Source: Pseudonocardia cypriaca (GTDB taxonomy: Bacteria; Actinomycetota; Actinomycetes; Mycobacteriales; Pseudonocardiaceae). Taken from it: a DNA stretch of 64,000 nucleotides. Positions 6,699 to 15,425 of this stretch are shown piece by piece. The stretch covers positions 2,666,001 through 2,730,000 of the forward strand of contig NZ_VFPH01000002.1 of the NCBI RefSeq assembly GCF_006717045.1. Direction: 5' to 3'. The notes below the pieces were generated by a model, which made no database searches, had not been told where the DNA came from, and saw only the letters and a list, made by a program, of their open reading frames with translations. How positions within the stretch are numbered: the stretch's first letter is position 1; each line of letters begins with the position of its first letter. The position numbers and the translations under genes were made by a program.

Positions 6699-9466
6699 CG
6701 GGCACCGATCGCCCGGAGCGCTACCGTGCGTACGTGGTCCCCCGACGGTCTCCGACCGACGCCGTCGGCGGGCTCACGACCGACGAGCAGGACCGGTACG
6801 CGGAACTGGTGGTCTTCGCTCCTGACGTCCCCATACCGCTGGACGTGCCGGCCCGCCTGTGGGGCCGCACCGGTGGCTGGGACCGGGAGCGGGCGGCGGG
6901 GTTCCGGGACCGGCTGTCCGGGCTCGGGCTGCTCACCGTGCGGGTCGACGGCGGGATCGTGTTGCCCGCCCATCCCGGCGGGTGCTCCGCCGACGAGCTC
7001 GCGAGGCTGCACGGGGTGCTGCTGGACGCGCATCGTCCGCAGGTGCCGGTCCGAGACGGCCGCTCCGACTGGGCGTGGCTGCCGGACGGGCACTACCTGT
7101 GGAGCCGGCTGGCGACCCACCTGCTGGGCGCCGGCCTGACCGACGAACTGGATGCGCTGCTCGTCGATCCGCACTGGCTGGCCGGCAGGATCGAGCGGAC
7201 CGGCCCGGCAGGCCTGGAGGCCGACCTGCTGCTCGGCAGCACTCCGATCGCGGCGGCCCTGGCGAGGGTGGTCCGCCAGGACGGACACCTGCTGGCTCCG
7301 TTGTCGCCCCGCGGCGCGGTGGTCGCCACGCTGGCCTCTCGGATCCCGCCTCGCGACGAGACCACGACGGCGCTGCGGACCGCGCTGCTGGCCCGCTCGC
7401 CGCGGCCGCGCCCGACCCCGGTCGGCGCACCGCCGGATCTGCCGGACCCGGCGCTGCGGCGGGTACTGACCGGGCACGCCGGTTCGGTGCTGGCGCTCGT
7501 CATCGCTCCGGACGGTGGGCTGGCCACCGCAGGCGAGGACGGCACCGCCCGGATCTGGGACCTCGCCTCCGGCACGTGCCGGCTCACCCTCATTGCGCAC
7601 GTGGGCCCCGTGTCGGCACTGGCGGTCGCTCCGGACGGCTCGTGGCTGGCCACGGCGGGCTGGGACGGCAGCACGCGGATCTGGGACCCCGGCAGCGGCG
7701 CCCTCGTGCGCGTGCTCGACGGGCCCGACGAGCGGGTGAACGCACTCGTGGTGGCCCCGGACGGGACGTGGCTGGCCGTCGCGGCCGAGGGTGGCACGGC
7801 CAGGATCTGGGACCTGGACAGCGAGGTGTGCCGGCACGCCCTGCGCGGGCACACCGGCTCGGTGAACGCACTCGCGGTCGCCCCGGACGGGGACTGGGTG
7901 GCCACCGCGAGCAGCGACGGCAGCACCCGGATCTGGGACTCGACCACCGGGCACCGCCGCCACACCCTGCGCGGCCACCACGCCCCGTTGACGGCGGTGG
8001 CCGCTGCCCCGGACGGGAGTTGGCTGGCCACCACCGGTCTGGACGGCGTCACCCGGACGTGGGACCCGGCCACCGGCGCGGGCCGGCACGTCCTGCGCGC
8101 GTCCGCCGAGCCGGTGGTGCTGCTCGCCGTCGCCGCCGACGGCTCCTGGCTGGCCGGGGCGTGCGATGACGGCACCACCCAGATCTGGGATCCGGTGACC
8201 GGCGCCCGCCGGCACGTCCTGGACGGCCGCGCCGACACCGGCCCGTCGACCGCGCTCGCCGTCGCCCCGGACGGCTCATGGCTGGCCACCGCGGGCACCG
8301 ACGGCACCACGCGGATCTGGGACCCGGACACGGGAACCTGCCGGCTCACCGTCCGCGGCCATACCGACCCGGTAGAAGCTCTGGCCGTCACCCCGGACGG
8401 CTCCCTGCTGGTCGCCGCCTGCGAAGACGGCACGGCCCGGATCTGGGACCCCGCCGCCGACCGGCCCGACCCGCAGGAGCCGGCCTGCCCGGTGTCGGCG
8501 CTGGTCCTCGCCCCGGACCGGACCTGGGTGGCCACCGCCGACACCGACGGCACCACCCGGATCTGGGACCCCACCACCGGAACCTGCCACCGCGCCCTCG
8601 TCGGGCACGGTGACCGCGTGGCGGCGCTCGCGGTCACCGCCGACGGCTCCCTGCTGACCACCGTGGGCTGGGACGGCACCGTGCGCGTGTGGGACCCGCG
8701 CACCGGAGCTCCCCTGCGCACCCGGACCGCCGCTCCCGGCCCGGTGTTCGCAGTCGCCGTCGCCCCCGACGGCGCGCGGACTGTCACCGAAGGCAGCGAC
8801 GATGGCGACGGCACCGACACCGTCCACCTCTGGGACGCCACGGGTGCCCACCGGTTCGCCTTGGTCGGGCACCCGAACCCGGTGATGGAGTTCGGGGTGG
8901 CCCCGGACGGGAGCTGGCTGGCCACCGCAGGGGACGACGGCACCGCCCGGATCTGGGACCCAACCACCGGGCACTGCCGACACGTCCTCGTGGGGCACAC
9001 GGCCCCGCTGGGGACGCTCGTGCTGGCTCCGGACGGGAGCTGGCTGGCCACCGCGGGCGATGACGGCACCGCGCGGATCTGGGACCCCGCGACCGGCGCC
9101 CACCGGCGCACGATCGACGCCCACACCGGGGTGGTGACGGCGCTCGCTGTCACCACCGACGGGTCCTGGCTGGTCACCGCCGGCCAGGACGGCACGACCC
9201 GGATCTGGGACTCCGCCACCGGGGACTGCCGGCACACGCTGCAAGAGCACACCGGGCCGGTCGCCGCCCTGGCCCTCTCTCCGGACGGCTCGTGGTTGGC
9301 CACCGCCGGCACGGACCGCACCGTGCGGATATGGGATCCGGCCACCGGCGCCGCCCGGGCGGCGCTGCGGTTGGGAACCGCACCGCGGCACGCCGCTGCG
9401 GTCGGTTCGGATCTGCTGGTGGTGGCCGGTGATGGCGGCCCCTGCTTCCTGCGGCTGACCGGATAG
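6695..9466 (+). CDS. WD40-repeat protein with winged-helix N-terminus, STAND-like but lacking an NTPase domain
   Basis: A 923-residue protein. GTG 6695 overlaps the stop of the OleD-like gene by 4 bp. Residues about 28-110 (DRYAELVVFAPDVPIPLD ... LWGRTGG) match the winged-helix region that follows the NB-ARC domain in actinobacterial STAND ATPases; 110-250 is a helical linker. From about 254 to 905 there are 15 WD40 blades, each ending in forms of ARIWDP, enough for two seven-bladed propellers plus one. No Walker A or B motif is present in frame upstream, because that DNA encodes the OleD-like protein. So it is either a genuine scaffold protein or a STAND gene beheaded by rearrangement. The near-identical blades favour recombination. 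Confidence 0.88.
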   Translation: MTGTDRPERYRAYVVPRRSPTDAVGGLTTDEQDRYAELVVFAPDVPIPLDVPARLWGRTGGWDRERAAGFRDRLSGLGLLTVRVDGGIVLPAHPGGCSADELARLHGVLLDAHRPQVPVRDGRSDWAWLPDGHYLWSRLATHLLGAGLTDELDALLVDPHWLAGRIERTGPAGLEADLLLGSTPIAAALARVVRQDGHLLAPLSPRGAVVATLASRIPPRDETTTALRTALLARSPRPRPTPVGAPPDLPDPALRRVLTGHAGSVLALVIAPDGGLATAGEDGTARIWDLASGTCRLTLIAHVGPVSALAVAPDGSWLATAGWDGSTRIWDPGSGALVRVLDGPDERVNALVVAPDGTWLAVAAEGGTARIWDLDSEVCRHALRGHTGSVNALAVAPDGDWVATASSDGSTRIWDSTTGHRRHTLRGHHAPLTAVAAAPDGSWLATTGLDGVTRTWDPATGAGRHVLRASAEPVVLLAVAADGSWLAGACDDGTTQIWDPVTGARRHVLDGRADTGPSTALAVAPDGSWLATAGTDGTTRIWDPDTGTCRLTVRGHTDPVEALAVTPDGSLLVAACEDGTARIWDPAADRPDPQEPACPVSALVLAPDRTWVATADTDGTTRIWDPTTGTCHRALVGHGDRVAALAVTADGSLLTTVGWDGTVRVWDPRTGAPLRTRTAAPGPVFAVAVAPDGARTVTEGSDDGDGTDTVHLWDATGAHRFALVGHPNPVMEFGVAPDGSWLATAGDDGTARIWDPTTGHCRHVLVGHTAPLGTLVLAPDGSWLATAGDDGTARIWDPATGAHRRTIDAHTGVVTALAVTTDGSWLVTAGQDGTTRIWDSATGDCRHTLQEHTGPVAALALSPDGSWLATAGTDRTVRIWDPATGAARAALRLGTAPRHAAAVGSDLLVVAGDGGPCFLRLTG

Positions 9467-9582
9467 CTCCAGCGCCGGGGAACGCCGCGCCATCCACCCA
9501 CCAGCTGCCGACGCGCATGGGCGTCTCGAAGGCCGAACTCGCCGCCGACGCGATCACCGACCACCTGGCGGTGATCGCCGCG

Positions 9583-9927
9583 CTAGCTGCGGTCGATGAC
9601 CACGTCCTCCTCGCAGATGACTCGCCCGAACGTCGACAGGTCGATGAAGTTCTCGTGATCCGGGTCGACCTTCTTCAGGAAGTTGTCGCTGAAGAACAGG
9701 GCTTCGAGGTCGGCCATGCTGTCGAACCAGGCCTCGACCACCGAGTCGTACTCCGACTCGGGGTACCGGGGCGCCGGCACGGGGTACGACACGACGAACC
9801 GGCGGATGTACCGCTCCGATTCCGGGATCGCCATGAGCAGCGGTCGATGGATGTTCTGCTGGTAGTGCTTGAACTCGTCGTGGGTCATGCCTTCGCGACG
9901 CTTGAGCGTGATGATCATCTTGATCAT
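9583..9927 (-). CDS. EthD-domain protein
   Basis: A 114-residue small dimeric alpha+beta barrel protein. It begins MIKMIITLKRREGMTHDEF and continues with HYQQNIHRPLL, the usual EthD N-terminus in which a conserved His follows a short helix. Such proteins occur as small enzymes or accessory proteins in polyketide tailoring and ether or quinone degradation. ATG 9927 overlaps the stop of the upstream MFS gene (ATGA), so the two are translationally coupled. The pairing with an exporter and an XRE regulator suggests a detoxification unit, but the substrate is unknown. Confidence 0.82.
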   Translation of the reverse strand: MIKMIITLKRREGMTHDEFKHYQQNIHRPLLMAIPESERYIRRFVVSYPVPAPRYPESEYDSVVEAWFDSMADLEALFFSDNFLKKVDPDHENFIDLSTFGRVICEEDVVIDRS

Positions 9928-11390
9928 GGATGGACGCCTTTCCCTGCTTGCTGGTTGAGGATCCGTGGGTGCCGTTGGTCTGCGCCCGGGGCGCAGTGGG
10001 CGTCGGAGCCGCGCGGTCGTCTGCGGAGCCGCCGCGCGAGCACCCAGAACAGCACGGTGGTGACCACCTGAACGCCGAGTGCGACCGCGAAGGCGCGCTC
10101 CCAGCCGAGCGGTGGGGCGAGGGTGCCGAAGATCCCGCCGATCGTGGCCACGCCGAGTGCCAGCGAGGCCTGTTGCGCAGTCGTGAACAGGCCTCCGGCC
10201 AGGCCCGCGACTCGATGGGGCACCGCTGCCATGACCGTCCCGACCAGGGGGCCGTACTGGCTCGCCTGCGCCAGACCGAGGAGCACCCCGATCACTTCGA
10301 AGCATCCGACCCAGATCGCCGCGCCCATGCCCTGTGTGAACCAGGAGACCAGGCCGAGCAGGACGAGGCCGGCGACCAGCAGGCCCGCGGCCAGCTCCAT
10401 CGTGCGGTCCCCGAACCGCGCGGTGATGTGCGGCATTCGAAGTCCCGCGAGTGCGAATGCCCCCGCGAACGCGGCCAGCGCGAGCCCGGACTGGACCGGC
10501 GTCAACCCGAGGCCCACCTGGGTGAGCATCGAATACTCGTAGCTGAACGCGCCGTAGCCGGCGAAGAGCAGCACTGCCATCAGCAGGCCGAGCCGCAGCG
10601 CGGGCGGCCGCAGGCTGGAAGGCGCGACGAGAACCGGACGTCCCGCCAGCTCGCGCCGTCCCTGGTCGAGCCAGAAGCCGTACAACCCCAGCAACCCCAT
10701 CGCCACCAGCGCAGGCGTCCACCAGGTCCAGCCCGTTGCCGGGCCGAGTGACAGACCGGCGACCAGGGCCAGGAGCGGGATCCCCACCCGGAGTGCGCCG
10801 CCGAGGTCGGGCCGTTCGGTGCCGTTCGGCGCGTGAACCCGGATCCGGCGCACGCCCAGCAGCGCCACCACACCTGGGAGCGCGGAGGTCAGGACCGCCC
10901 CTCGCCATCCGGCGAACGGCAGGCCCAGCCCCATCACGAGTCCGCCGACGACCTGACCCGCCACGGTGCCGACTCCGGAGCCGGCGGTGAACGCTGCGAG
11001 CCCGCGCGCCCGGGCGGGTACGCTGTCCGAGGTCTGGATGATCGCCAACGTCTGTGGCGTCACGATCGCCGAGGCCGCACCCTGCAGAACCCGTGCGGCG
11101 ACCAGCCACCAGACTCCGGGAGCCGCCGCGGCCAGTGCCGACGTCAGCGCGAGCGCGACGAGCCCGATGGTCAGCAGCCGCCGGCGGCCGTACCGGTCGC
11201 CGAGACGCCCCGCGAGGATCAGCCCGGCCGCGAACGACACCGCGAAAGCGGCGAGTACGAGCGCGACCTCGCCCCGACTCGCGCCCAGCTCCGGTCCGAG
11301 GCGCGGGGCGGTCACGTTGCCGATGCTGAACGTGTACGTCGCGCCGAATGCCGCGACGAGAACCGGCCAAGTCCGTTGCACGGCACTCAC
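9924..11390 (-). CDS. MFS drug transporter, DHA2-like (14 TM)
   Basis: A 488-residue major facilitator with about 14 hydrophobic segments, motif A as GRLGDRYGRRR after the second segment and RVLQGAASA (motif C-like region) further on. GTG 11390 was chosen because the longer frame would run into the divergent regulator; the residues before it are arginine-rich and unlike a membrane protein. Family members export drugs or dyes with proton antiport at the cytoplasmic membrane. It forms an operon with the EthD gene and is divergent from the XRE regulator at 11483, which probably controls it. Confidence 0.88.
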   Translation of the reverse strand: MSAVQRTWPVLVAAFGATYTFSIGNVTAPRLGPELGASRGEVALVLAAFAVSFAAGLILAGRLGDRYGRRRLLTIGLVALALTSALAAAAPGVWWLVAARVLQGAASAIVTPQTLAIIQTSDSVPARARGLAAFTAGSGVGTVAGQVVGGLVMGLGLPFAGWRGAVLTSALPGVVALLGVRRIRVHAPNGTERPDLGGALRVGIPLLALVAGLSLGPATGWTWWTPALVAMGLLGLYGFWLDQGRRELAGRPVLVAPSSLRPPALRLGLLMAVLLFAGYGAFSYEYSMLTQVGLGLTPVQSGLALAAFAGAFALAGLRMPHITARFGDRTMELAAGLLVAGLVLLGLVSWFTQGMGAAIWVGCFEVIGVLLGLAQASQYGPLVGTVMAAVPHRVAGLAGGLFTTAQQASLALGVATIGGIFGTLAPPLGWERAFAVALGVQVVTTVLFWVLARRLRRRPRGSDAHCAPGADQRHPRILNQQAGKGVHP

Positions 11391-11482
11391 CCTGCGCGCC
11401 CGCCGGGGGACTACCCAGAGTGCCGTGATGCTGGTGCTCCGACCACCACCTTGTTCCCGTCTCGCCCTGGGATGATCGTGCC

Positions 11483-12364
11483 GTGGCAGACGTGCGTTCT
11501 CGCGAGCTCGGCGCGTACCTGCGCGCACGGCGTGACCGGCTCGCCCCCGCAGACGTGGCTCTGCCCGGTGGCGGCGGCCGGCGTCGGGTCAAGGGGCTGC
11601 GCCGGGAGGAGGTCGCCGTTCTCGCGAACATCGGGTCGACCTGGTACACGTGGCTCGAACAAGGACGCGACGTGCAGCCGAGTGTCGAGGTGCTCGCAGC
11701 GATCGCAGATGCGTTGCGGCTCTCGAGCGCCGAACGCCGGCACCTGTTCCTCCTCGGCGGATACCCGGACGTAGAAACACCGTCGAGCGACGAGACAGCC
11801 GGTGGCCTCCTGCAGGGGCTACTGGACAGCCTCTCCCCGCACCCGGCGGTGGTGATGAATCCCTGGTTCGAGCCGCTGGCCTACAACGCGCCGTTCCGGT
11901 TCATGATCGACGACGTGGAGGCGCTGCCTGCGGCCGATCGCAACTGCGCCTACCTGCATTTCACCCACCCCGACTGGATCGCCGGGCACTCCGACCACGA
12001 GCAGGAGTGCGCGGCCATCGTGGCCAAGCTGCGCGCGTACTACGGCGAGTCGGTCACGGATCCGGCATGGGAGCCGTTGCTCGGCAGGCTCCGCGAGGAG
12101 TCACCGCTGTTCGTGCGGCTGTGGGACCAGGCGGACGTGTCCACCGATCCCCGACGGGTGAGGCGCATCCGGTCGCTGCACGTCGGCAACCTGTCCCTGC
12201 GCACGATCACGATGCTGCTCCAGGAGAACCCCCGCACCCGTGTCGTCGTGTACCAACCGGAGGATCGCACCACCCAGGAACGGCTCGAAGAGCTCGCCGG
12301 CCGAATCGCCCGCGGCGCCATCGACGGTCCTGCGAACGTGCGGCGGCTGCGTCCGGCGACCTGA
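11483..12364 (+). CDS. XRE-family transcriptional regulator with MmyB-like ligand-binding domain
   Basis: A 293-residue regulator. Residues 8-75 form a Cro/C1-type helix-turn-helix (GLRREEVAVLANIGSTWYTW), and 100-280 form the MmyB-like/MLTR domain, known to bind fatty-acyl-like ligands in crystal structures. GTG 11483 follows a possible -10 (GATGAT) by only a few bases, so a leaderless transcript is likely. Its divergence from the MFS/EthD operon (92 bp) fits a local repressor or sensor of the transported compound. The final base lies 6 bp before the stop of the convergent MDMPI-type gene. Confidence 0.9.
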   Translation: MADVRSRELGAYLRARRDRLAPADVALPGGGGRRRVKGLRREEVAVLANIGSTWYTWLEQGRDVQPSVEVLAAIADALRLSSAERRHLFLLGGYPDVETPSSDETAGGLLQGLLDSLSPHPAVVMNPWFEPLAYNAPFRFMIDDVEALPAADRNCAYLHFTHPDWIAGHSDHEQECAAIVAKLRAYYGESVTDPAWEPLLGRLREESPLFVRLWDQADVSTDPRRVRRIRSLHVGNLSLRTITMLLQENPRTRVVVYQPEDRTTQERLEELAGRIARGAIDGPANVRRLRPAT

Positions 12365-12369
12365 CGAGG

Positions 12370-13146
12370 TCAGTCGCTCACCCAGTCCATGTGTTCGATC
12401 CAGTGGTCGAGCAGTGCCTGATCGCCGTGCAGTTCCAGCCCAGGAGTCGCGGCCAGCGGGCGGCGCCTGCTGAGTACGAGCAGCAGCTCCGCGGCCGGGC
12501 CGCGTACCGCGACGTCCGCCTCGGCGTGCGTGCGTTCCAGGACGACCATGTCCGGTTCCCGGCGTGCCAGCCACTCCCCCGGCGCGTCGGTCGCGTGGAA
12601 GTGCAGGGTCTGGCCGGCGCCGCGCATCGCATCGGCGAAGTCCGGCCTGTTCTCCCAGTAGCCGCGGGACGTCATCGTGGCCAGCCAGTCCTCGATGGCC
12701 GCAACAGCGGGCTCCGGCGCCAGCTCGTACCGCGTGCCGAGCGCCGCGGCCGCGTCCGCGCGATGCACGGAGACTTCGCCGAACAGCCGACGTGACCAGA
12801 ACGGCACGCCCGCTGCCGCGCCGGACGGGTCCCACACCGGCGTGTCATCGTCGACCGACTCGAACGCCCGCTTCGCCTCGGCCGCGCCCTCGGTCAGCCA
12901 GGCGTGCCACTGGGACGAATCGGTCGGACCCGGGACGTAGCCGGCGAACGCCCTGCTCGGCTCGGTCATCCGCTCACCCACGAGCATCGCCACCACACGC
13001 TGCGTCGCGCCGACGTGGTCGACGAGATCGGCCAGAGTCCACTTCGGACATGTCGGGACCGGGGCAGACGCATCCTTCCCGTGCACCCAGTCGGCGAACG
13101 TCCCCGTCTGTTCGACAACAGCCTTCACGTACGCGGACGTGTCCAT
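12370..13146 (-). CDS. Maleylpyruvate isomerase-family (mycothiol-dependent) protein
   Basis: A 258-residue DinB-fold protein with an N-terminal MDMPI domain (CPKWTLADLVDHVGATQRVV, metal-ligand His in DHVG) and a C-terminal lipid-transfer-like domain (ELLLVLSRRRPL). ATG 13146 was preferred over the GTG two codons upstream because GGAGG lies 5 bases before it. Proteins of this family use mycothiol as cofactor or act as general thiol-dependent enzymes; few members are true maleylpyruvate isomerases, and no aromatic operon surrounds this one. The presence of the family is itself a sign of an actinobacterial host. Confidence 0.85.
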   Translation of the reverse strand: MDTSAYVKAVVEQTGTFADWVHGKDASAPVPTCPKWTLADLVDHVGATQRVVAMLVGERMTEPSRAFAGYVPGPTDSSQWHAWLTEGAAEAKRAFESVDDDTPVWDPSGAAAGVPFWSRRLFGEVSVHRADAAAALGTRYELAPEPAVAAIEDWLATMTSRGYWENRPDFADAMRGAGQTLHFHATDAPGEWLARREPDMVVLERTHAEADVAVRGPAAELLLVLSRRRPLAATPGLELHGDQALLDHWIEHMDWVSD

Positions 13147-13242
13147 CCGCACCTCCAGGTGCTCGGGTCGATGCCTGCTCGAGATCGTCCGGGAGCCAAC
13201 CAGCCGGCTGATCGTCCGTCTTGTACCGAACCGAATCCCGGC

Positions 13243-13932
13243 TCACAACGCCAGGAACGGGATGCCGGACCTCAGCTCGCCCGGGGTGTGACCGGTCGCC
13301 CACCGCATCGCCCGCGCGAGCTGCGGCTGGTCGTAGTAGCCGCCGGCGGTCACCACGTCGGCGATCGATGTCCCCGCCATGAGGAGCTGCGCGGCGTGCC
13401 GTGCCTGCTCGATGCTGACGAGCTTGCGGTGCGAGATCCCGACGGCCCGGCGGAACCTGATCTGCGCGATCCGTTCCGACATGCCGCGTGGTCGTTCGCC
13501 GTGCCGGATCTCGTCGACGAGGGGGTCGAAGACCAACAAACCTGCGCGCACCAGCCGCTCGAGGAAGACGTCGACGTTCTGCTCGGTCGGCATCTCCCAG
13601 TCCCGGTTGTCCAGCAGGATCCGGCCGCCGGGCAGGGTCGGCAACACCGCATCGTTGAGGTCGGTCAGACCGGAGGGCGGGTACAGCGGCAGATAGGCAC
13701 CGAGCCGCAGATCGACGCCGAAGAACTCCGAGCCCTCCGGGCAGATCATCGATGTGCCCGCCGTCTCCGGTCCGCGGAGGTGCACGGTCAACACGCCACC
13801 GCTCCGCGCGAACGCGATCATGGATGAGGACTTGGCCGCCGAGGTGAAGCCGCTCGCGGCGTCACAGCTCGCCGACCACACCCGCTGCACCATCGGGATG
13901 TCGCCGCCGACGGCGTTGAAGATCAGTCCCAT
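13243..13932 (-). CDS. AraC-family transcriptional regulator
   Basis: A 229-residue protein. The C-terminal third (from about 140) contains two helix-turn-helix units, ending with ADVVTAGGYYDQPQLARAMR and GHTPGELR, the hallmark second HTH of AraC/XylS proteins. The N-terminal half is a cupin-like sensing domain (GVDLRLGAYLPL). It lies downstream of nothing obvious and upstream, on the same strand, of the MDMPI-type gene 97 bp away, which it may regulate. The inducer is unknown. Confidence 0.85.
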   Translation of the reverse strand: MGLIFNAVGGDIPMVQRVWSASCDAASGFTSAAKSSSMIAFARSGGVLTVHLRGPETAGTSMICPEGSEFFGVDLRLGAYLPLYPPSGLTDLNDAVLPTLPGGRILLDNRDWEMPTEQNVDVFLERLVRAGLLVFDPLVDEIRHGERPRGMSERIAQIRFRRAVGISHRKLVSIEQARHAAQLLMAGTSIADVVTAGGYYDQPQLARAMRWATGHTPGELRSGIPFLAL

Positions 13933-13972
13933 CGGTCGCGAGCCTAGACCTCATAGCTGCCCGACCTTGGTT

Positions 13973-14191
13973 CCAGGAAGGACACGGCGAGCAGTAGGCG
14001 CTCCCGCACCCACCCGGACACGCGGACGGGGCCCCGGGCTTGCCCCCGGATGAGGGACGCGACAGGCGAGGAGGTGAACGCCCCCGAACCAACCCGGCTA
14101 CATGGACGGGGGTCCGGGGGCGTGCCCCCGGCTGGGGGTCTGGGGGCTGGGCCCCCAGAAGGAACGCGACACGCGAAAGGGTGAGCGCTCT
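13973..14191. repeat. Degenerate GC-rich repeat array beside tRNA-Ala
   Basis: No gene is seen in this 220-bp stretch. Three imperfect direct copies of a unit beginning GGA(C/A)(A/G)CG(G/A)C with a following GGTGA(A/G)CGC-like block start near 13980, 14055 and 14161. Between them are very strong G/C hairpins, for example CCGGGGGC-GT-GCCCCCGG at 14114-14131 and the CTGGGGGC/GCCCCCAG pair just after it. The copies differ by scattered substitutions and spacing (about 75 and 106 bp). Likely an intergenic repeat family or remains of one; it may also end transcription from the tRNA side. Confidence 0.6.
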
Positions 14192-14215
14192 CCGCGAGCA
14201 CACGTCCCCTGAGAG

Positions 14216-14288
14216 TGGAGCTGAGGGGAATCGAACCCCTGACCTACTCGATGCGAACGAGTCGCGCTACCAACTGCGCCACAGCCCC
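14216..14288 (-). tRNA. tRNA-Ala (anticodon CGC)
   Basis: A 73-base cloverleaf on the minus strand. The acceptor stem GGGGCTG pairs with CAGCTCC and contains the G3:U70 wobble pair that identifies alanine tRNAs; the discriminator is A73. The anticodon loop is TTCGCAT (anticodon CGC) on a five-pair ACTCG/CGAGT stem; the T arm carries the GGTTCGATTCC consensus. No CCA is encoded. It lies next to the GC-rich repeat array. Confidence 0.97.
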
Positions 14289-14333
14289 GTGTCCGACCAC
14301 CGCGGATCGGACGGGAACGACCTTAGCAGGCGG

Positions 14334-15287
14334 TCACTCCCCGGCCGCACGGCGGTATCCCGGTCGGGCGGGGCCGTCGAGGTCGTAGAGCTCGGGGTCG
14401 TCCTCGTCGGCCTCGACGAGCGAGGTACCGGCGGGGAGCGCGGGCGGCGGGGCCGGGCGCAGGCGCGGGAGCGCGGGCTCGGTGGGGACGGGCTCGGCGT
14501 CGGCGCGGCTCGCTGCGCGGGTCCCGGTGGGGCGCTCGGGCTCCTCGTCGGGGACGTCGTCGTCGCCGTCCTGCCCGTCCCAGCCGTCGTACTCGTCGTC
14601 GTACTGGTCGTCGGGGTCGTCCTCGACCGCGTCGTACTGGTCGTCGCGACGGGTGAGCTCCCGGCCGCGGCGGGCCCAGGCGTCGAGCTCGGGGTCGTCG
14701 GCGGCGGAGGGCCTGCGGGTGCCGGCCATGCGGGCGGCTCGCCGTTCGCGGATCGCCTCCTCGAGCCGGACCTGGCGTCGCAGGTAGACGAGGTAGCCCA
14801 CGAGCGCGATGTCGACGGCGCCGTGTGCCCACCAGATCCCGGGGACGGCGAGGGCCGCGATCAGGCCGGTGACGACCGCCGTGATCAGCATCGTGAGCAC
14901 GACGCGCTGCCGGAACGCGTAGCGCGCTCGCGCGGCGAGCGCGGCCGCCTCCGGGTCGAACCCGCCGCGGCCGGGGCGGTAGCGCGGCCCCGGGCGCTCC
15001 CAGCGCCGGTCGTCACGCTCGGCGACCGTGTGGGTGAACAGATCGTCGGCCTGGTCGTGGTCGACGTGGTCCTCGACGCGGCCCGTCTCGTCGTCCATCC
15101 CGTCCACCTCCCGTTCGCGGCCCGTGGCCGGACCCTGCCCCGGAAGCCGGCGTGGTCGGTCGAGCACCCGCCCCGAGAGGGCGGCGACGCTCGGTCGTGC
15201 CACTTCCTGCCGGCGCCGCGCGACGGCTGGAACGAGGATCAGAAGCCAGAGCACCACCAGGCTCGCGAAGATCATCGAGCTCGGCAC
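14334..15287 (-). CDS. glpR: GlpR/SepX-type divisome-associated membrane protein
   Basis: A 317-residue protein starting at GTG 15287, with GGAGGC four bases upstream. One N-terminal membrane segment (residues 5-22, SMIFASLVVLWLLILVPAV), a charged linker, then two further segments at about 128-165 around LTMLITAVVTGLIAALAV, and a long acidic, disordered C-terminal tail (many D/E, then P/A-rich). In corynebacteria GlpR is the membrane receptor of the gephyrin-like protein Glp, and the Streptomyces homologue SepX works in cell division. Here glp lies two genes away on the same strand, supporting the assignment. Confidence 0.85.
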   Translation of the reverse strand: MPSSMIFASLVVLWLLILVPAVARRRQEVARPSVAALSGRVLDRPRRLPGQGPATGREREVDGMDDETGRVEDHVDHDQADDLFTHTVAERDDRRWERPGPRYRPGRGGFDPEAAALAARARYAFRQRVVLTMLITAVVTGLIAALAVPGIWWAHGAVDIALVGYLVYLRRQVRLEEAIRERRAARMAGTRRPSAADDPELDAWARRGRELTRRDDQYDAVEDDPDDQYDDEYDGWDGQDGDDDVPDEEPERPTGTRAASRADAEPVPTEPALPRLRPAPPPALPAGTSLVEADEDDPELYDLDGPARPGYRRAAGE

Positions 15288-15425
15288 GGCTGCCTCCTAC
15301 CCCTCCCCCGCGGCGCAGTCCGGGGCGATCCGGTTTCCCCGGCCAAGATCGCTCCCGCGCGTCAACGGTAGTGAGCACCACCGGGTGAGACCGGCAGCGA
15401 CGCGCCGACGCGATGAGGTTCACCC

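Noticed and set aside
7093..9564. An 823-codon open frame antisense to the WD40 gene, and similar long antisense frames (251-1507, 4057-5886, 11054-11774, 41319-44102)
   Set aside because: Their compositions are Arg/Pro/Gly- or Ser-rich and reflect the codon bias of the real genes on the other strand; no domain is recognisable.
9487..9582. Possible coding remnant (MGVSKAELAADAITDHLAVI) between the WD40 and EthD genes
   Set aside because: The frame runs on antisense into EthD, and I recognise no family; it may be chance.
13973..14191. CRISPR array
   Set aside because: Copies are few, diverged and unequally spaced; spacers are not unique and no cas genes are nearby.
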